Of a stretch of DNA of 8,594 nucleotides, positions 1 to 6,139 are shown one piece after another; position 1 is the first letter of the stretch; every line of letters starts with the position of its first letter. A program made the position numbers and the translations under genes. The notes under the pieces were generated by a model, which saw only the letters and a list, made by a program, of their open reading frames with translations, had not been told where the DNA came from and did no database searches. Origin of the DNA: JAWPNA01 sp045402695 (GTDB lineage Bacteria > Acidobacteriota > Polarisedimenticolia > JACPZX01 > DASXTC01); assembly GCA_045402695.1 (NCBI GenBank), contig JAWPNA010000023.1:1-8594 (forward strand), read 5' to 3'.

Positions 1-1327
1 CGAAAACCACCAGGAGCGGCCGCACCTGAGCCTCAAGCAGAAGCAGGCGCTTGACCGCGTCCAGCGTCCGCTGTCGGCGTTCGGGCGGGTCGAGGGCCTG
101 CCACTGAAGATCATCGCCAGATACGTCCAAGAGGGCGTGGAGCGCAGGGAGCGCCGCCTCCAGAGCACGATCCAGCGTGAGGATCTTTCCCGTTATCTTC
201 TCTCGAATGTCACGGTGCGTATCCCGGTCGCCGATACGGAAATAGCTCCTGAGGAGGTCGATCACCGGCAGGTAGCTCACGGCCGTGCCGTGGGACACCG
301 AGCCAGCCTGAAGGACCAGCCAGTCCTGCAGGTGGTGGGAGTGAGTGAACTCGTAGACGAGGCGGGACTTTCCCACGCCCGGTTCCCCGATGACGGCGAC
401 GAGCTGACCGCGCCCATCGTGCGCGAGGGCGAGCGCCCGGCGGAGCTGCTCGATCTCATCGTCTCGGCCGACGAACCGCGTCAGTCCCCGAGCAGCCGCA
501 GTGTGGAGCCGGGTCTGCTGGGGGCTCGCCCCGGTGAGCGCGTAGATCTCCATCGGGTCCGGCAAGCCTTTGACCGCGACCGGCCCCCGGGCGGCCACCT
601 GAACGTAGCCCTCGGCAAGCTGCAGGGTCGCGCGGGCAAGCAGGATCGTGCCGGGCGTCGCCATCTGCTCCATGCGGGCGGCCAGGTGGGTCGCCTGACC
701 GACCGCCGTGTAGTCCATGTGCAGATCTGAGCCGATGGCACGGACGACCACCTCGCCGGAGTTGAGCCCCACGCGGATCTGAATGGGTACCCCATGCGAG
801 CGGAAGACGCCGTCGGCATACTGCGCAACTGACTCCTGCATCCGGAGCGCTGCATAGCACGCGCGCACGGCGTGATCCTCGTGCGCCAGCGGGGCACCGA
901 ACAGCGCCATGATCCCGTCGCCCATTACCTGGTTGACAGTCCCTTCGTAACGGTGGACCGCCTCCATCATGTGCTCCAGCACCGGATCGAGGATCTTGCG
1001 CGCCTCTTCGGGATCGCGGTCTGCTAGCAGCTCCATCGAGCCCTTGAGATCAGCGAAGAGAATTGTGACCTGTTTACGCTCGCCCTCCATGGCGGCTCTT
1101 GAATTGATGATCCGTTCGGCAAGGTGCTTCGGAGTGTAGGCCTCGGGCGAGACGAAACGCTGTGCGGAGCTGGAACTGCTGATCGGCTGGGCGCATTCGA
1201 AGCAAAACTTGGCTCCAGAGGGTAGCTGAGTCCCGCAGTTGCCGCATCGGAGCGCAAGCGGCATCGCGCACTCCAGGCAGAACTTCGCCTGTGGGGGGTT
1301 CTCCTGCTGGCACCGGGGACACTTCAT
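1..1327 (-). CDS. Double zinc-ribbon class III adenylate/guanylate cyclase-like AAA ATPase, C-terminus outside window
   Basis: The reading frame is open from ATG at 1327 to the left edge (442 residues). A GGAGG at 1335-1339 lies 7 bases before the ATG. Residues 3-45 hold two zinc ribbons: Cys 3, 6, 17, 20 and Cys 28, 31, 42, 45. Residues about 83-265 form a class III cyclase domain with the metal-binding aspartates D93 (FADLKGS) and D137 (GDG), then DYTAVG and R218. A signalling-type AAA/NB-ARC-like ATPase begins near 285, with the P-loop GEPGVGKS at 314-321. Such proteins usually reach about 1000 residues with a TPR-rich C-terminus, which is not seen here. The predicted role is a cytoplasmic sensor/ATPase with a possible cyclic-nucleotide output. 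Two expected catalytic residues differ: Gln133 where Lys is usual and His214 where Asn is usual. Cyclase activity is therefore uncertain. The gene follows the RNA polymerase on the same strand but has its own ribosome-binding site and possible promoter. It may be flanking host DNA. Confidence 0.9.
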   Translation of the reverse strand, partial: MKCPRCQQENPPQAKFCLECAMPLALRCGNCGTQLPSGAKFCFECAQPISSSSSAQRFVSPEAYTPKHLAERIINSRAAMEGERKQVTILFADLKGSMELLADRDPEEARKILDPVLEHMMEAVHRYEGTVNQVMGDGIMALFGAPLAHEDHAVRACYAALRMQESVAQYADGVFRSHGVPIQIRVGLNSGEVVVRAIGSDLHMDYTAVGQATHLAARMEQMATPGTILLARATLQLAEGYVQVAARGPVAVKGLPDPMEIYALTGASPQQTRLHTAAARGLTRFVGRDDEIEQLRRALALAHDGRGQLVAVIGEPGVGKSRLVYEFTHSHHLQDWLVLQAGSVSHGTAVSYLPVIDLLRSYFRIGDRDTHRDIREKITGKILTLDRALEAALPALHALLDVSGDDLQWQALDPPERRQRTLDAVKRLLLLEAQVRPLLVVF

Positions 1328-1363
1328 TGCCGAGCCTCCAGGGCCGGGCGTAGGGGCAGGGCG

Positions 1364-1393
1364 ACAGTAGCCCGCGCGGGGCGATGGCGTCAA
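1364..1393 (-). promoter_or_regulatory. Possible sigma70-like promoter for the cyclase gene
   Basis: On the minus strand TTGACG (1388-1393, five of six consensus bases) is followed after 18 bases by TACTGT (1364-1369, three of six). A transcript starting near 1357 would reach the GGAGG and the ATG at 1327. The -35 is good and the -10 is poor. The remainder of the 127-base gap 1328-1454 holds no gene that I can see. It does contain a short AGATC...GATCT inverted repeat at 1413-1428. If real, this promoter would make the cyclase independent of the upstream RNA polymerase gene. Confidence 0.3.
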
Positions 1394-1454
1394 CGACACA
1401 TCTTGGCTCTACAGATCCGGTCAGATCTCGGCGGGAACTACTTGATGTGCCGGA

Positions 1455-3671
1455 TCATCCCCTGCTCGCGATGAACTGCGGCCACCGCTGCTCGGCAACG
1501 CGCCGGCGCCATCGGTCCCGCACCTCGCAGGCGAACGCTTCGTAGGGCGAGCCCTTCAGCGAGTTGGCGAACCATTCATAGACGACATCCAGCCCTGGAC
1601 GCGTCTCGTCCGGGGGGACCGCCGTGAAGTACCGGAGCGGCTTGTCGGGGTCGGGGATTCGGCGGACGCCGGACAACCACTCTGCGCCCACGTACGTGAT
1701 CGCGTGGGCCAGGACCTGGGCGCCGCTCAACGCCACGCCCTCGTCATCGTAGAGGCCCGCCTCGACGGACGCCGGGACGAACCACCCGTCATGCACAGCG
1801 ATGATCTCTGTGACCCCACGACCGGCGAGGTATTCCAGGACCAGCGCGCTGAAGTAGGCGTCCATCATGTGGATGAGACAAGGGGCGACGCGGTTCGATA
1901 GCTCGCCGAGGTCCACACGCCACCGGCGTGGGACGAACTTCTCTCGCTTGCCGATCTTCGCGAGCACGCCGCAGGCGCGGAGCTCCAGATGATGATTGCC
2001 GATCGGGACCATCAGCGGCGCGCGTCCGATCGGGTTCCACTGCACCCGTGCGCCGTCCAGCGGAGCGGTGAGGACGAGGCCGCGCTTCAGATTCGCGTGT
2101 GACCCGATATATTGGCACGCGTCGAGGAACATCTCCACGGCGGGCGCCCACTCGGGCGGGAGCGTCGCGAGGAACGAGAGCCAGAACTGCTCGGCCCGCG
2201 TCACACCACCCGTCGCGAAGACGTTGCTGTTCCAGCCGAGGCCATACGTCTCGGGATCGCGGGCGAGGTCCTGTACCGTCGACCCGAACTTCCCGCCGTA
2301 GTTCCGGCGCATCCACAGCTCCTTAATGAACGCGACCAGGCGCGGGTCGTCAGGGCCAGCGTATCCCGCTAGGACGTTCTCGCGCTCGTGAAGAGCCCAG
2401 AGTTGCCGCGCGAGCCAGGCCTTGAACTTCAGGTCGGTGTGCCCGGCGAGCGCTTCGAGGGCCGGGAGGTCGAGGAACGCGGCGAGGAGCTGGGTCTGGC
2501 TCGACGAGACATCGAGCTCGATGAAAGGCTGGGTCCAGTCGCCACCAACCTCGACGAACCGGTCGGGGTCGCGGTCGTCCACGACCAGGCCGGACGCAGA
2601 AACGTCCTCGGGGCTGAACCAGCGCTCGCGCAGCTCGGCCGGAGCGTGCTCGGGCCAGAAGTCGTGCGCGTGAAACCGGCGGTTGATCGCGCAGAAGAAC
2701 CGGCTCCGGATCGTCACGTACCCGCGGCCGTCGGCATCGCGCTGAAGGTCGCCGATCCCGGCCGTTTGCTCGTAGATCGGGCGCCAGCCCGCCAGCGTGC
2801 TGCGGACAGCCTCGCGGCCGTGCCACTGACGGGCGCTCTGTGGCAGCCGCGTCGCCAGGAACTCGGCCAGGTACTCGAAGTCCTCGCGGAACTGCTCGAC
2901 GTGGAGGCGGACCCGGGAGGCTTCGAGGATCGCTAGCACCTCACGAGTCCGCGCGCCGAGCTGCACCACGTCGTACGGGCGTTCCTGGCATGTCTCATGG
3001 CGCGTCGGCAACGGGCTTGCGTGATCGTCCGAGAGGAGTAACCGCTGACCTACGGAGCGCCGATACTGTCCGTCGCGCAGAATCGTGTACCGGACCTCAT
3101 CGAGGAGCGGGCCGTCGCGCAGCTCAACGATGCCCCCGCCCGCGTGCCCAGGACCGTAGGCGCGGCGGAGAGTGTAGAGCTGCGCGAGCCCCGGATGGGG
3201 CGAGACCCGGCGCTTCGCCAGGACTTCGACCTGGCTGACCAGGAGATCCCACAACGCCTCGACGTTGACTCCGGCCTTCAGCAGCTCGCGCGATCCTCCG
3301 CGGAACGTCGAGCGCCGCATGTCGTAGCTGATCCTCGCTCCGCGTTGCTGCGCGTGGCGGTACTGGATGCTCCAGTATTCGGCGAGTGCGTCGAACAGCG
3401 TGTTGTGCGTGAGCCGCGCGCCGCGATCACCGAGGGAGATGATCGTGTCCAGCGCGACCACGAACGCCTGGCCGGCGACGCGGCCGGCGTCGTCCTCACG
3501 CGGCGTCCGTAGTGCCAGTGGGTCGACGCCGAGGACCTCGCAGAGCCTCTCTGCCGTCACCGTCTCGGGCTGCCCCCAGTCCGCATCGTTCGGGAGCCGC
3601 GCGCGGTAGTGTGCGCGCTCGTCCCGCGACACCGGCCCCCGTTTCGTCCTCGTCGCGCTAGACCTAACCAT
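1455..3671 (-). CDS. Divergent T7-like single-subunit DNA-directed RNA polymerase
   Basis: This 738-residue protein should transcribe phage DNA without sigma factors. Order and spacing of the polymerase palm/fingers motifs identify it. Motif A is IELDVSSSQ with catalytic D387. Motif B is K450-x3-M454-x3-Y458-G459, the T7 K631/M635/Y639-G arrangement. A conserved Pro-x3-His-x2-Asp (H601, D604) matches the T7 H784 region. Motif C is AVHDGWF with catalytic D628. Y458 to D628 is 170 residues (T7: 173), and H601 to D628 is 27 (T7: 28). The N-terminal part before motif A is about 150 residues shorter than in T7 (883 residues in total). The T7 DxxGR signature is not evident, HDS is HDG here, and the C-terminus lacks the T7 FAFA end. 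AAGGTGG at 3676-3682 precedes the ATG. It is transcribed away from the replication-type genes, so it is probably made by host RNA polymerase first and then drives other phage genes (inference). A family A DNA polymerase is less likely: Met454, H601 and D604 are RNA-polymerase-like. Confidence 0.85.
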   Translation of the reverse strand: MVRSSATRTKRGPVSRDERAHYRARLPNDADWGQPETVTAERLCEVLGVDPLALRTPREDDAGRVAGQAFVVALDTIISLGDRGARLTHNTLFDALAEYWSIQYRHAQQRGARISYDMRRSTFRGGSRELLKAGVNVEALWDLLVSQVEVLAKRRVSPHPGLAQLYTLRRAYGPGHAGGGIVELRDGPLLDEVRYTILRDGQYRRSVGQRLLLSDDHASPLPTRHETCQERPYDVVQLGARTREVLAILEASRVRLHVEQFREDFEYLAEFLATRLPQSARQWHGREAVRSTLAGWRPIYEQTAGIGDLQRDADGRGYVTIRSRFFCAINRRFHAHDFWPEHAPAELRERWFSPEDVSASGLVVDDRDPDRFVEVGGDWTQPFIELDVSSSQTQLLAAFLDLPALEALAGHTDLKFKAWLARQLWALHERENVLAGYAGPDDPRLVAFIKELWMRRNYGGKFGSTVQDLARDPETYGLGWNSNVFATGGVTRAEQFWLSFLATLPPEWAPAVEMFLDACQYIGSHANLKRGLVLTAPLDGARVQWNPIGRAPLMVPIGNHHLELRACGVLAKIGKREKFVPRRWRVDLGELSNRVAPCLIHMMDAYFSALVLEYLAGRGVTEIIAVHDGWFVPASVEAGLYDDEGVALSGAQVLAHAITYVGAEWLSGVRRIPDPDKPLRYFTAVPPDETRPGLDVVYEWFANSLKGSPYEAFACEVRDRWRRRVAEQRWPQFIASRG

Positions 3672-3710
3672 GAAACCACCTTAGTCCGCCTACGTCGGTC
3701 GCCGGCAAGG

Positions 3711-3733
3711 CCTTTTTCCGCACTATATGAGAA
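3711..3733 (+). promoter_or_regulatory. CACTATA element: candidate phage ssRNAP promoter, or -10 region for the divergent polymerase gene
   Basis: The 121-base gap between the divergent polymerase gene and the first rightward ORF contains CACTATA at 3721-3727 followed by TGAGAAC. CACTATA is the conserved -7 to -1 block of T7, SP6 and K11 promoters, and T7 continues GGGAGAC. The upstream specificity half (CCTTTTTCCG) does not match T7. Read on the minus strand, the same bases give TATAGT (3722-3727), five of six matches to a -10, but with no acceptable -35 at 16-18 bases. An 11-base odd palindrome, CCGCCAGGCGG, lies at 3734-3744 immediately downstream and could be an operator. Only one copy of CACTATA was found in the window, so a phage promoter consensus cannot be built here. 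Confidence 0.35.
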
Positions 3734-3777
3734 CCGCCAGGCGGGCGCAGTAACGAGCCCTAAACCCGCACCCCAAA

Positions 3778-3783
3778 AAGGAG
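3778..3783 (+). promoter_or_regulatory. Shine-Dalgarno site deciding a GTG start at 3793
   Basis: AAGGAG lies within an A-rich stretch, 9 bases before GTG 3793. It is the strongest ribosome-binding signal in the divergent region and the main reason to call the small ORF that follows. Confidence 0.5.
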
Positions 3784-3792
3784 ATCATCCAC

Positions 3793-3924
3793 GTGGCGAT
3801 CGACCTATACGACCTGCACACTGTCCGGCAGCCTCGCGGACGGAGCCCGCCGAGGGCGAACCTCCGCGCGCCACCTACACCCAAGCTGACCGACCGGACG
3901 GCGCCGCGATCACGCGCCCTTTAA
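3793..3924 (+). CDS. Small basic unknown protein, 43 residues, first rightward ORF
   Basis: GTG start with AAGGAG 9 bases upstream, ending at TAA 3922-3924. The protein starts VAIDLYDLHTV and then becomes Arg- and Pro-rich (about eight Arg, eight Pro). No domain, signal peptide or membrane segment can be seen, and I do not recognise it. Its position just downstream of the divergent promoter region fits a small early phage product. Against it are the low-complexity composition, which GC-rich DNA can produce by chance, and the non-ATG start. No better frame competes on either strand. A longer plus-strand frame covering 3609-3932 begins inside the polymerase gene and looks spurious. Confidence 0.4.
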   Translation: MAIDLYDLHTVRQPRGRSPPRANLRAPPTPKLTDRTAPRSRAL

Positions 3925-4093
3925 GTAAGTAGGGCCCGACGAAGCCGTCGCTCGGCCGCTCCCCAGGCGCCCGGCTCGCTCCCGCTCGGCGAAGTAGTGC
4001 CCACGTCCATCCATCAGCATCCCCGCCCGGCGTCGGTTCACGCCGGCAACACCTAACCACGCCGTCCACTGGACAGCGACCCCGAGGACCCAC
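3925..4093 (+). other. Intergenic segment with a short hairpin
   Basis: No ORF with a ribosome-binding site is visible in these 169 bases. The clearest structure is a perfect 7-base inverted repeat, CCGGCGT (4027-4033) and ACGCCGG (4040-4046), around a 6-base loop. It is not followed by a T-run, so it is not a standard terminator. It may be an mRNA leader structure for the 4094 ORF, or chance in GC-rich DNA. Confidence 0.3.
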
Positions 4094-4237
4094 ATGACAC
4101 AGCCCGAGTCCGTCAACGTCCCGACCGTCATCCGCACCGACCGCGACGACATCCGCAAGAGCAATCCCCGTCTGCGGACGATCCACGACCCGTGGATTCG
4201 TCGCGCACTGGCCGTGCACTCGGCTAGCACGAGGTAA
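4094..4237 (+). CDS. Small unknown protein, 47 residues
   Basis: ATG start with GAGG at 4084-4087, 6 bases upstream, and a TAA stop. The sequence is polar with mixed charge. It has an Asp/Arg-rich central part (RTDRDDIRK, residues 14-22) and a second basic segment near WIRRALAV. No known domain, membrane segment or signal peptide is seen. The spacing of GAGG to the ATG is the same as for the next gene (4273), which supports translation. It is too short to appear in most gene calls. A small early phage protein is the most likely identity; the function is unknown. Confidence 0.5.
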   Translation: MTQPESVNVPTVIRTDRDDIRKSNPRLRTIHDPWIRRALAVHSASTR

Positions 4238-4272
4238 CCAGTCCTGACACCGCCCGCAAAGTGAGGTTCCCG

Positions 4273-4512
4273 ATGCTGTCGTCCCCCGATCTCGAAATCC
4301 GCACCCGCTCCGTCCCCACCGCCGGGCATCTGCTCGCTGTCGGGTTCGAGCCGCTGGGCGTCGTGACGCATCCGAGCGGCACGAAGACATTCCGGTTCTC
4401 GCCGGACGCCCGCGAGGCGCTGGAGCGGTTCCTTCTCGCGAAGCAGAAGCTCGACGCCATGCTCGCTGACGCCCGTGAGGGTAATGGCGAGCATGGCTCG
4501 GGCACGAAGTAG
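4273..4512 (+). CDS. DUF5659-like small phage protein, 79 residues
   Basis: ATG 4273 is preferred because GAGG (4263-4266) lies 6 bases upstream. An in-frame GTG at 4261 would overlap that site and has no ribosome-binding site of its own. The protein has the layout I associate with DUF5659: an N-terminal IRT strand, a helix with LLAVGFEPLGV, a THPSGTKTFRF hairpin, then a long charged C-terminal helix (about residues 42-70). That family is small, found in phages and mobile elements, and of unknown function. The family call is from memory of its pattern and is moderate. A second protein of similar layout lies at 7148-7396. The TAG stop at 4510-4512 is in the same frame as the downstream ORF, with no other stop until 5089. 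Confidence 0.6.
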   Translation: MLSSPDLEIRTRSVPTAGHLLAVGFEPLGVVTHPSGTKTFRFSPDAREALERFLLAKQKLDAMLADAREGNGEHGSGTK

Positions 4513-4520
4513 AGGAAGCG

Positions 4521-4688
4521 CACGGTCGGAGCAGTGAACCTCCAAATGCGCGGCGAAGCTGCGCCGAAAGGCAGGCGGCACATGGTCTCGAAGGAGACGA
4601 TCGACACGGTCGGTGCGGTGAACCCGATGACGCGCGGCGAGGCCGCGCAGGAGGGCGGTTCCTTCATGGGTGGCAAGAACCAGGTGTT
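4521..4688 (+). repeat. Two tandem copies of an imperfect 84-base direct repeat
   Basis: Copy 1 is 4521-4604 and copy 2 is 4605-4688, offset by exactly 84 bases (28 codons). Both share CACGGTCGG, GTGAACC, a GCGCGGCGA block and an ATG at the equivalent place (4582 and 4666). In the frame of the downstream gene both copies read TVGAVN...RGEAA..G...M. Within these conserved blocks four codons differ only synonymously (gga/ggt, gca/gcg, gaa/gag, gct/gcc). Similarity fades after the ATG. This is either an N-terminal peptide duplication or a duplicated leader plus start region. The second copy contains the AGGAGGG used to place the start of the next gene. Confidence 0.75.
4649..4655 (+). promoter_or_regulatory. 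Shine-Dalgarno site deciding the start at 4666
   Basis: AGGAGGG lies 10 bases before ATG 4666. The earlier in-frame starts (GTG 4534, ATG 4582) have weaker or badly spaced sites, so 4666 is preferred. Confidence 0.55.
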
Positions 4689-5091
4689 CGAGACGACGTG
4701 GCGAGCGAAGTGGCTCGCGGACGGCGCGAAGACCATCGAGCAGATGGCCAAGGCGCTAGAAGCCGAGGCAGCGCACCTGCGCGAGCTGGCGGCGGCGGGC
4801 GTCGAGCTGATGGACGTCGTCGATGACGACTACGCCTTCCTGACTACGACGGACTCGGAGGTCGCGGCTAAGTACGAGTTCGCGCCGGTCGAAGAGGAGG
4901 AAGAGGAAGCCGCCGTAACGGTCGTCGGCGTGGCGCCGGTCGACAAGCTGGGAGCCGGCCTCGCTGCCGACCTGGTCGCTATCTGGGCCGTGGACGGCAA
5001 GGTCGGCATCCTCGGCCATGCCGAGAGCACCGAGTTCGTGCGGCCGGAAGTGGCCGAACGCTTCATCAACGCGTCCCGGAAGGCGGTGTAG
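4666..5091 (+). CDS. Acidic unknown phage protein, 141 residues
   Basis: The start at 4666 is chosen from AGGAGGG. The frame is open back to 4513, and earlier starts at 4534 (185 residues in total) or 4582 remain possible. Residues about 17-46 form an Ala/Glu-rich helix (KTIEQMAKALEAEAAHLREL). DDDYAFLTTTDSEVAAKYEF follows at 53-72. Then comes a run of glutamates (76-81) and a hydrophobic C-terminal half with a VTVVGVAP strand. The motif TDSEVAAKYEF resembles YDPAVAEKYGF in the next gene. No enzyme motif, signal peptide or membrane segment is seen, and the function is unknown. It is followed after 2 bases by the next gene, so the two are probably co-translated. Confidence 0.75.
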   Translation: MGGKNQVFETTWRAKWLADGAKTIEQMAKALEAEAAHLRELAAAGVELMDVVDDDYAFLTTTDSEVAAKYEFAPVEEEEEEAAVTVVGVAPVDKLGAGLAADLVAIWAVDGKVGILGHAESTEFVRPEVAERFINASRKAV

Positions 5092-5093
5092 GC

Positions 5094-5831
5094 ATGGAGT
5101 CCCAGGAGAAGCTCAAACTCCGGGAGTACGCCACCGAGATCCAGATCGAGTTCTTCGACCGGCTGAGGTCCGGCGACGACCCGGTCCACGAGCAGGCGCG
5201 CACTGAACTGGTGAAGCTGGCCGACCAGACGCTGGAGCTGCTCGACAGCCTCAACCCGAGCACGGTCGAGCCCGAACCGCGAGTGCAGCGTGTCCGGACC
5301 AAGCTGGCGATCATCGCCGGCCACCATGTTGAGGAGTTCACGCTCGACGTCTACGTAGAGGGCTACGACCCTAGCGACGACGACCTCATGGCGGACCTGA
5401 CCGACGCGGCCAAAGCTCGCTTCACCGATGACCAGAAGCTGGCGCTCGCGCTCCTGAACAACCCCGAGGTCGAACTGGTGGACAGCGACCGCGACGACTT
5501 CGAGAACACGCGGACCTTCTACTTCCGCACGTACGACCCGGCGGTGGCCGAGAAGTACGGCTTCATGGGCGAGGCCGAGCGCGAGGCCGAGGCCCAGGCG
5601 GCGCGCGAAGCGGCCGCGAAGCGGGAGGCTGAGCTAACCGCCCAGCGCGAGGCGACGGCCGCCCTCATCGAGGAGAAGGGCCTGGAGGGCGCGTACGAGG
5701 AGTCGTACAAGGCCCTCGTGCAGCAGAAGGGCGAGGCCGTCGCGCAGGCGATCCGGTGTGCCGTCGAGCAGGTCGCGAAGGGCGACCCGGAGAAACAGAT
5801 CGAGCTGTTCGGCAAGGCGGTGGCGGCATGA
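5094..5831 (+). CDS. Charged unknown protein with C-terminal coiled coil, 245 residues
   Basis: ATG 5094 follows the previous stop by 2 bases, with a GGAAGGCGG purine-rich site just upstream. Residues 1-55 are predominantly helical and charged. Residues 79-157 form a mixed, acidic region ending in FYFRTYDPAVAEKYGF. Residues about 158-193 are an Ala/Glu/Arg heptad-like stretch expected to be a coiled coil. A final helical part ends at 245. There are no catalytic motifs, signal peptide or membrane segments. The YDPAVAEKYGF motif (147-157), followed by acidic residues, parallels the preceding protein, so the two may share a small domain. Its stop overlaps the next start (ATGA at 5828-5831). It could be a structural or nucleic-acid-associated early phage protein, but nothing decides this. 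Confidence 0.8.
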   Translation: MESQEKLKLREYATEIQIEFFDRLRSGDDPVHEQARTELVKLADQTLELLDSLNPSTVEPEPRVQRVRTKLAIIAGHHVEEFTLDVYVEGYDPSDDDLMADLTDAAKARFTDDQKLALALLNNPEVELVDSDRDDFENTRTFYFRTYDPAVAEKYGFMGEAEREAEAQAAREAAAKREAELTAQREATAALIEEKGLEGAYEESYKALVQQKGEAVAQAIRCAVEQVAKGDPEKQIELFGKAVAA

Positions 5832-6139
5832 CCGCCCGCGAGCGCAACGCCCGCATGAAGCAGATGATCGAGCACGAGCGTCGCACCGGCACGCTGGAGC
5901 CGCGCCTGCTCTACTTCACCGACCCCGATGCGCCGGCCGGCCAGCGGTTCCTCGGCGCCTGCATCGTCATGGCGCCCGGCTTCATCACCGCGATCCAGCG
6001 GGCGCACCAGCTCGGGATCAACCCCGGCGGTGCCGTGCTGCACTACGACGCTCCGGACCACGACCCGGCCATACGTGACCGGCTCATCACCCGCGACGAG
6101 GAAATGGCCGCGCTCGGCTACCGGCGGCGGCAGTCATGA
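5828..6139 (+). CDS. Small conserved-looking phage protein of unknown function, 103 residues
   Basis: ATG 5828 overlaps the stop of the previous gene by four bases (ATGA). The open frame extends further upstream to 5756, but that part would overlap the preceding gene, so the coupled start is preferred. The N-terminus is basic (RERNARMKQM). A compact core runs from about 38 to 75: RFLGACIVMAP, a helix (GFITAIQRAHQLG), INPGG and AVLHYD. This strand-helix-INPGG pattern recalls uncharacterised small phage proteins I have seen, but I cannot name the family. No active-site motif is visible. The stop overlaps the next start by four bases. Confidence 0.75.
   Translation: MTARERNARMKQMIEHERRTGTLEPRLLYFTDPDAPAGQRFLGACIVMAPGFITAIQRAHQLGINPGGAVLHYDAPDHDPAIRDRLITRDEEMAALGYRRRQS

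Noticed and set aside
2388..2936. Plus-strand open frame of 182 codons inside the RNA polymerase gene
   Set aside because: The opposite strand carries conserved polymerase motifs through this stretch; the plus-strand product has no recognisable features.
1455..3671. Family A DNA polymerase as the identity of the 738-residue protein
   Set aside because: The DxxSxxxQ/L-L-A pattern and VHD are shared by both families. But Met four residues after the motif B Lys, the P-x3-H-x2-D motif about 27 residues before motif C, and no HDE favour a single-subunit RNA polymerase.
4341..4356. GGTTCGAGCC resembling a tRNA T-arm
   Set aside because: No acceptor, D or anticodon arm fits upstream, and it is inside a coding sequence as VGFEPLG.
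3910..4581. Minus-strand open frames of 171-223 codons across the small-gene region
   Set aside because: They cover two rightward ORFs with good ribosome-binding sites plus a hairpin gap, have low-complexity Arg/Gly-rich composition and show no domain.
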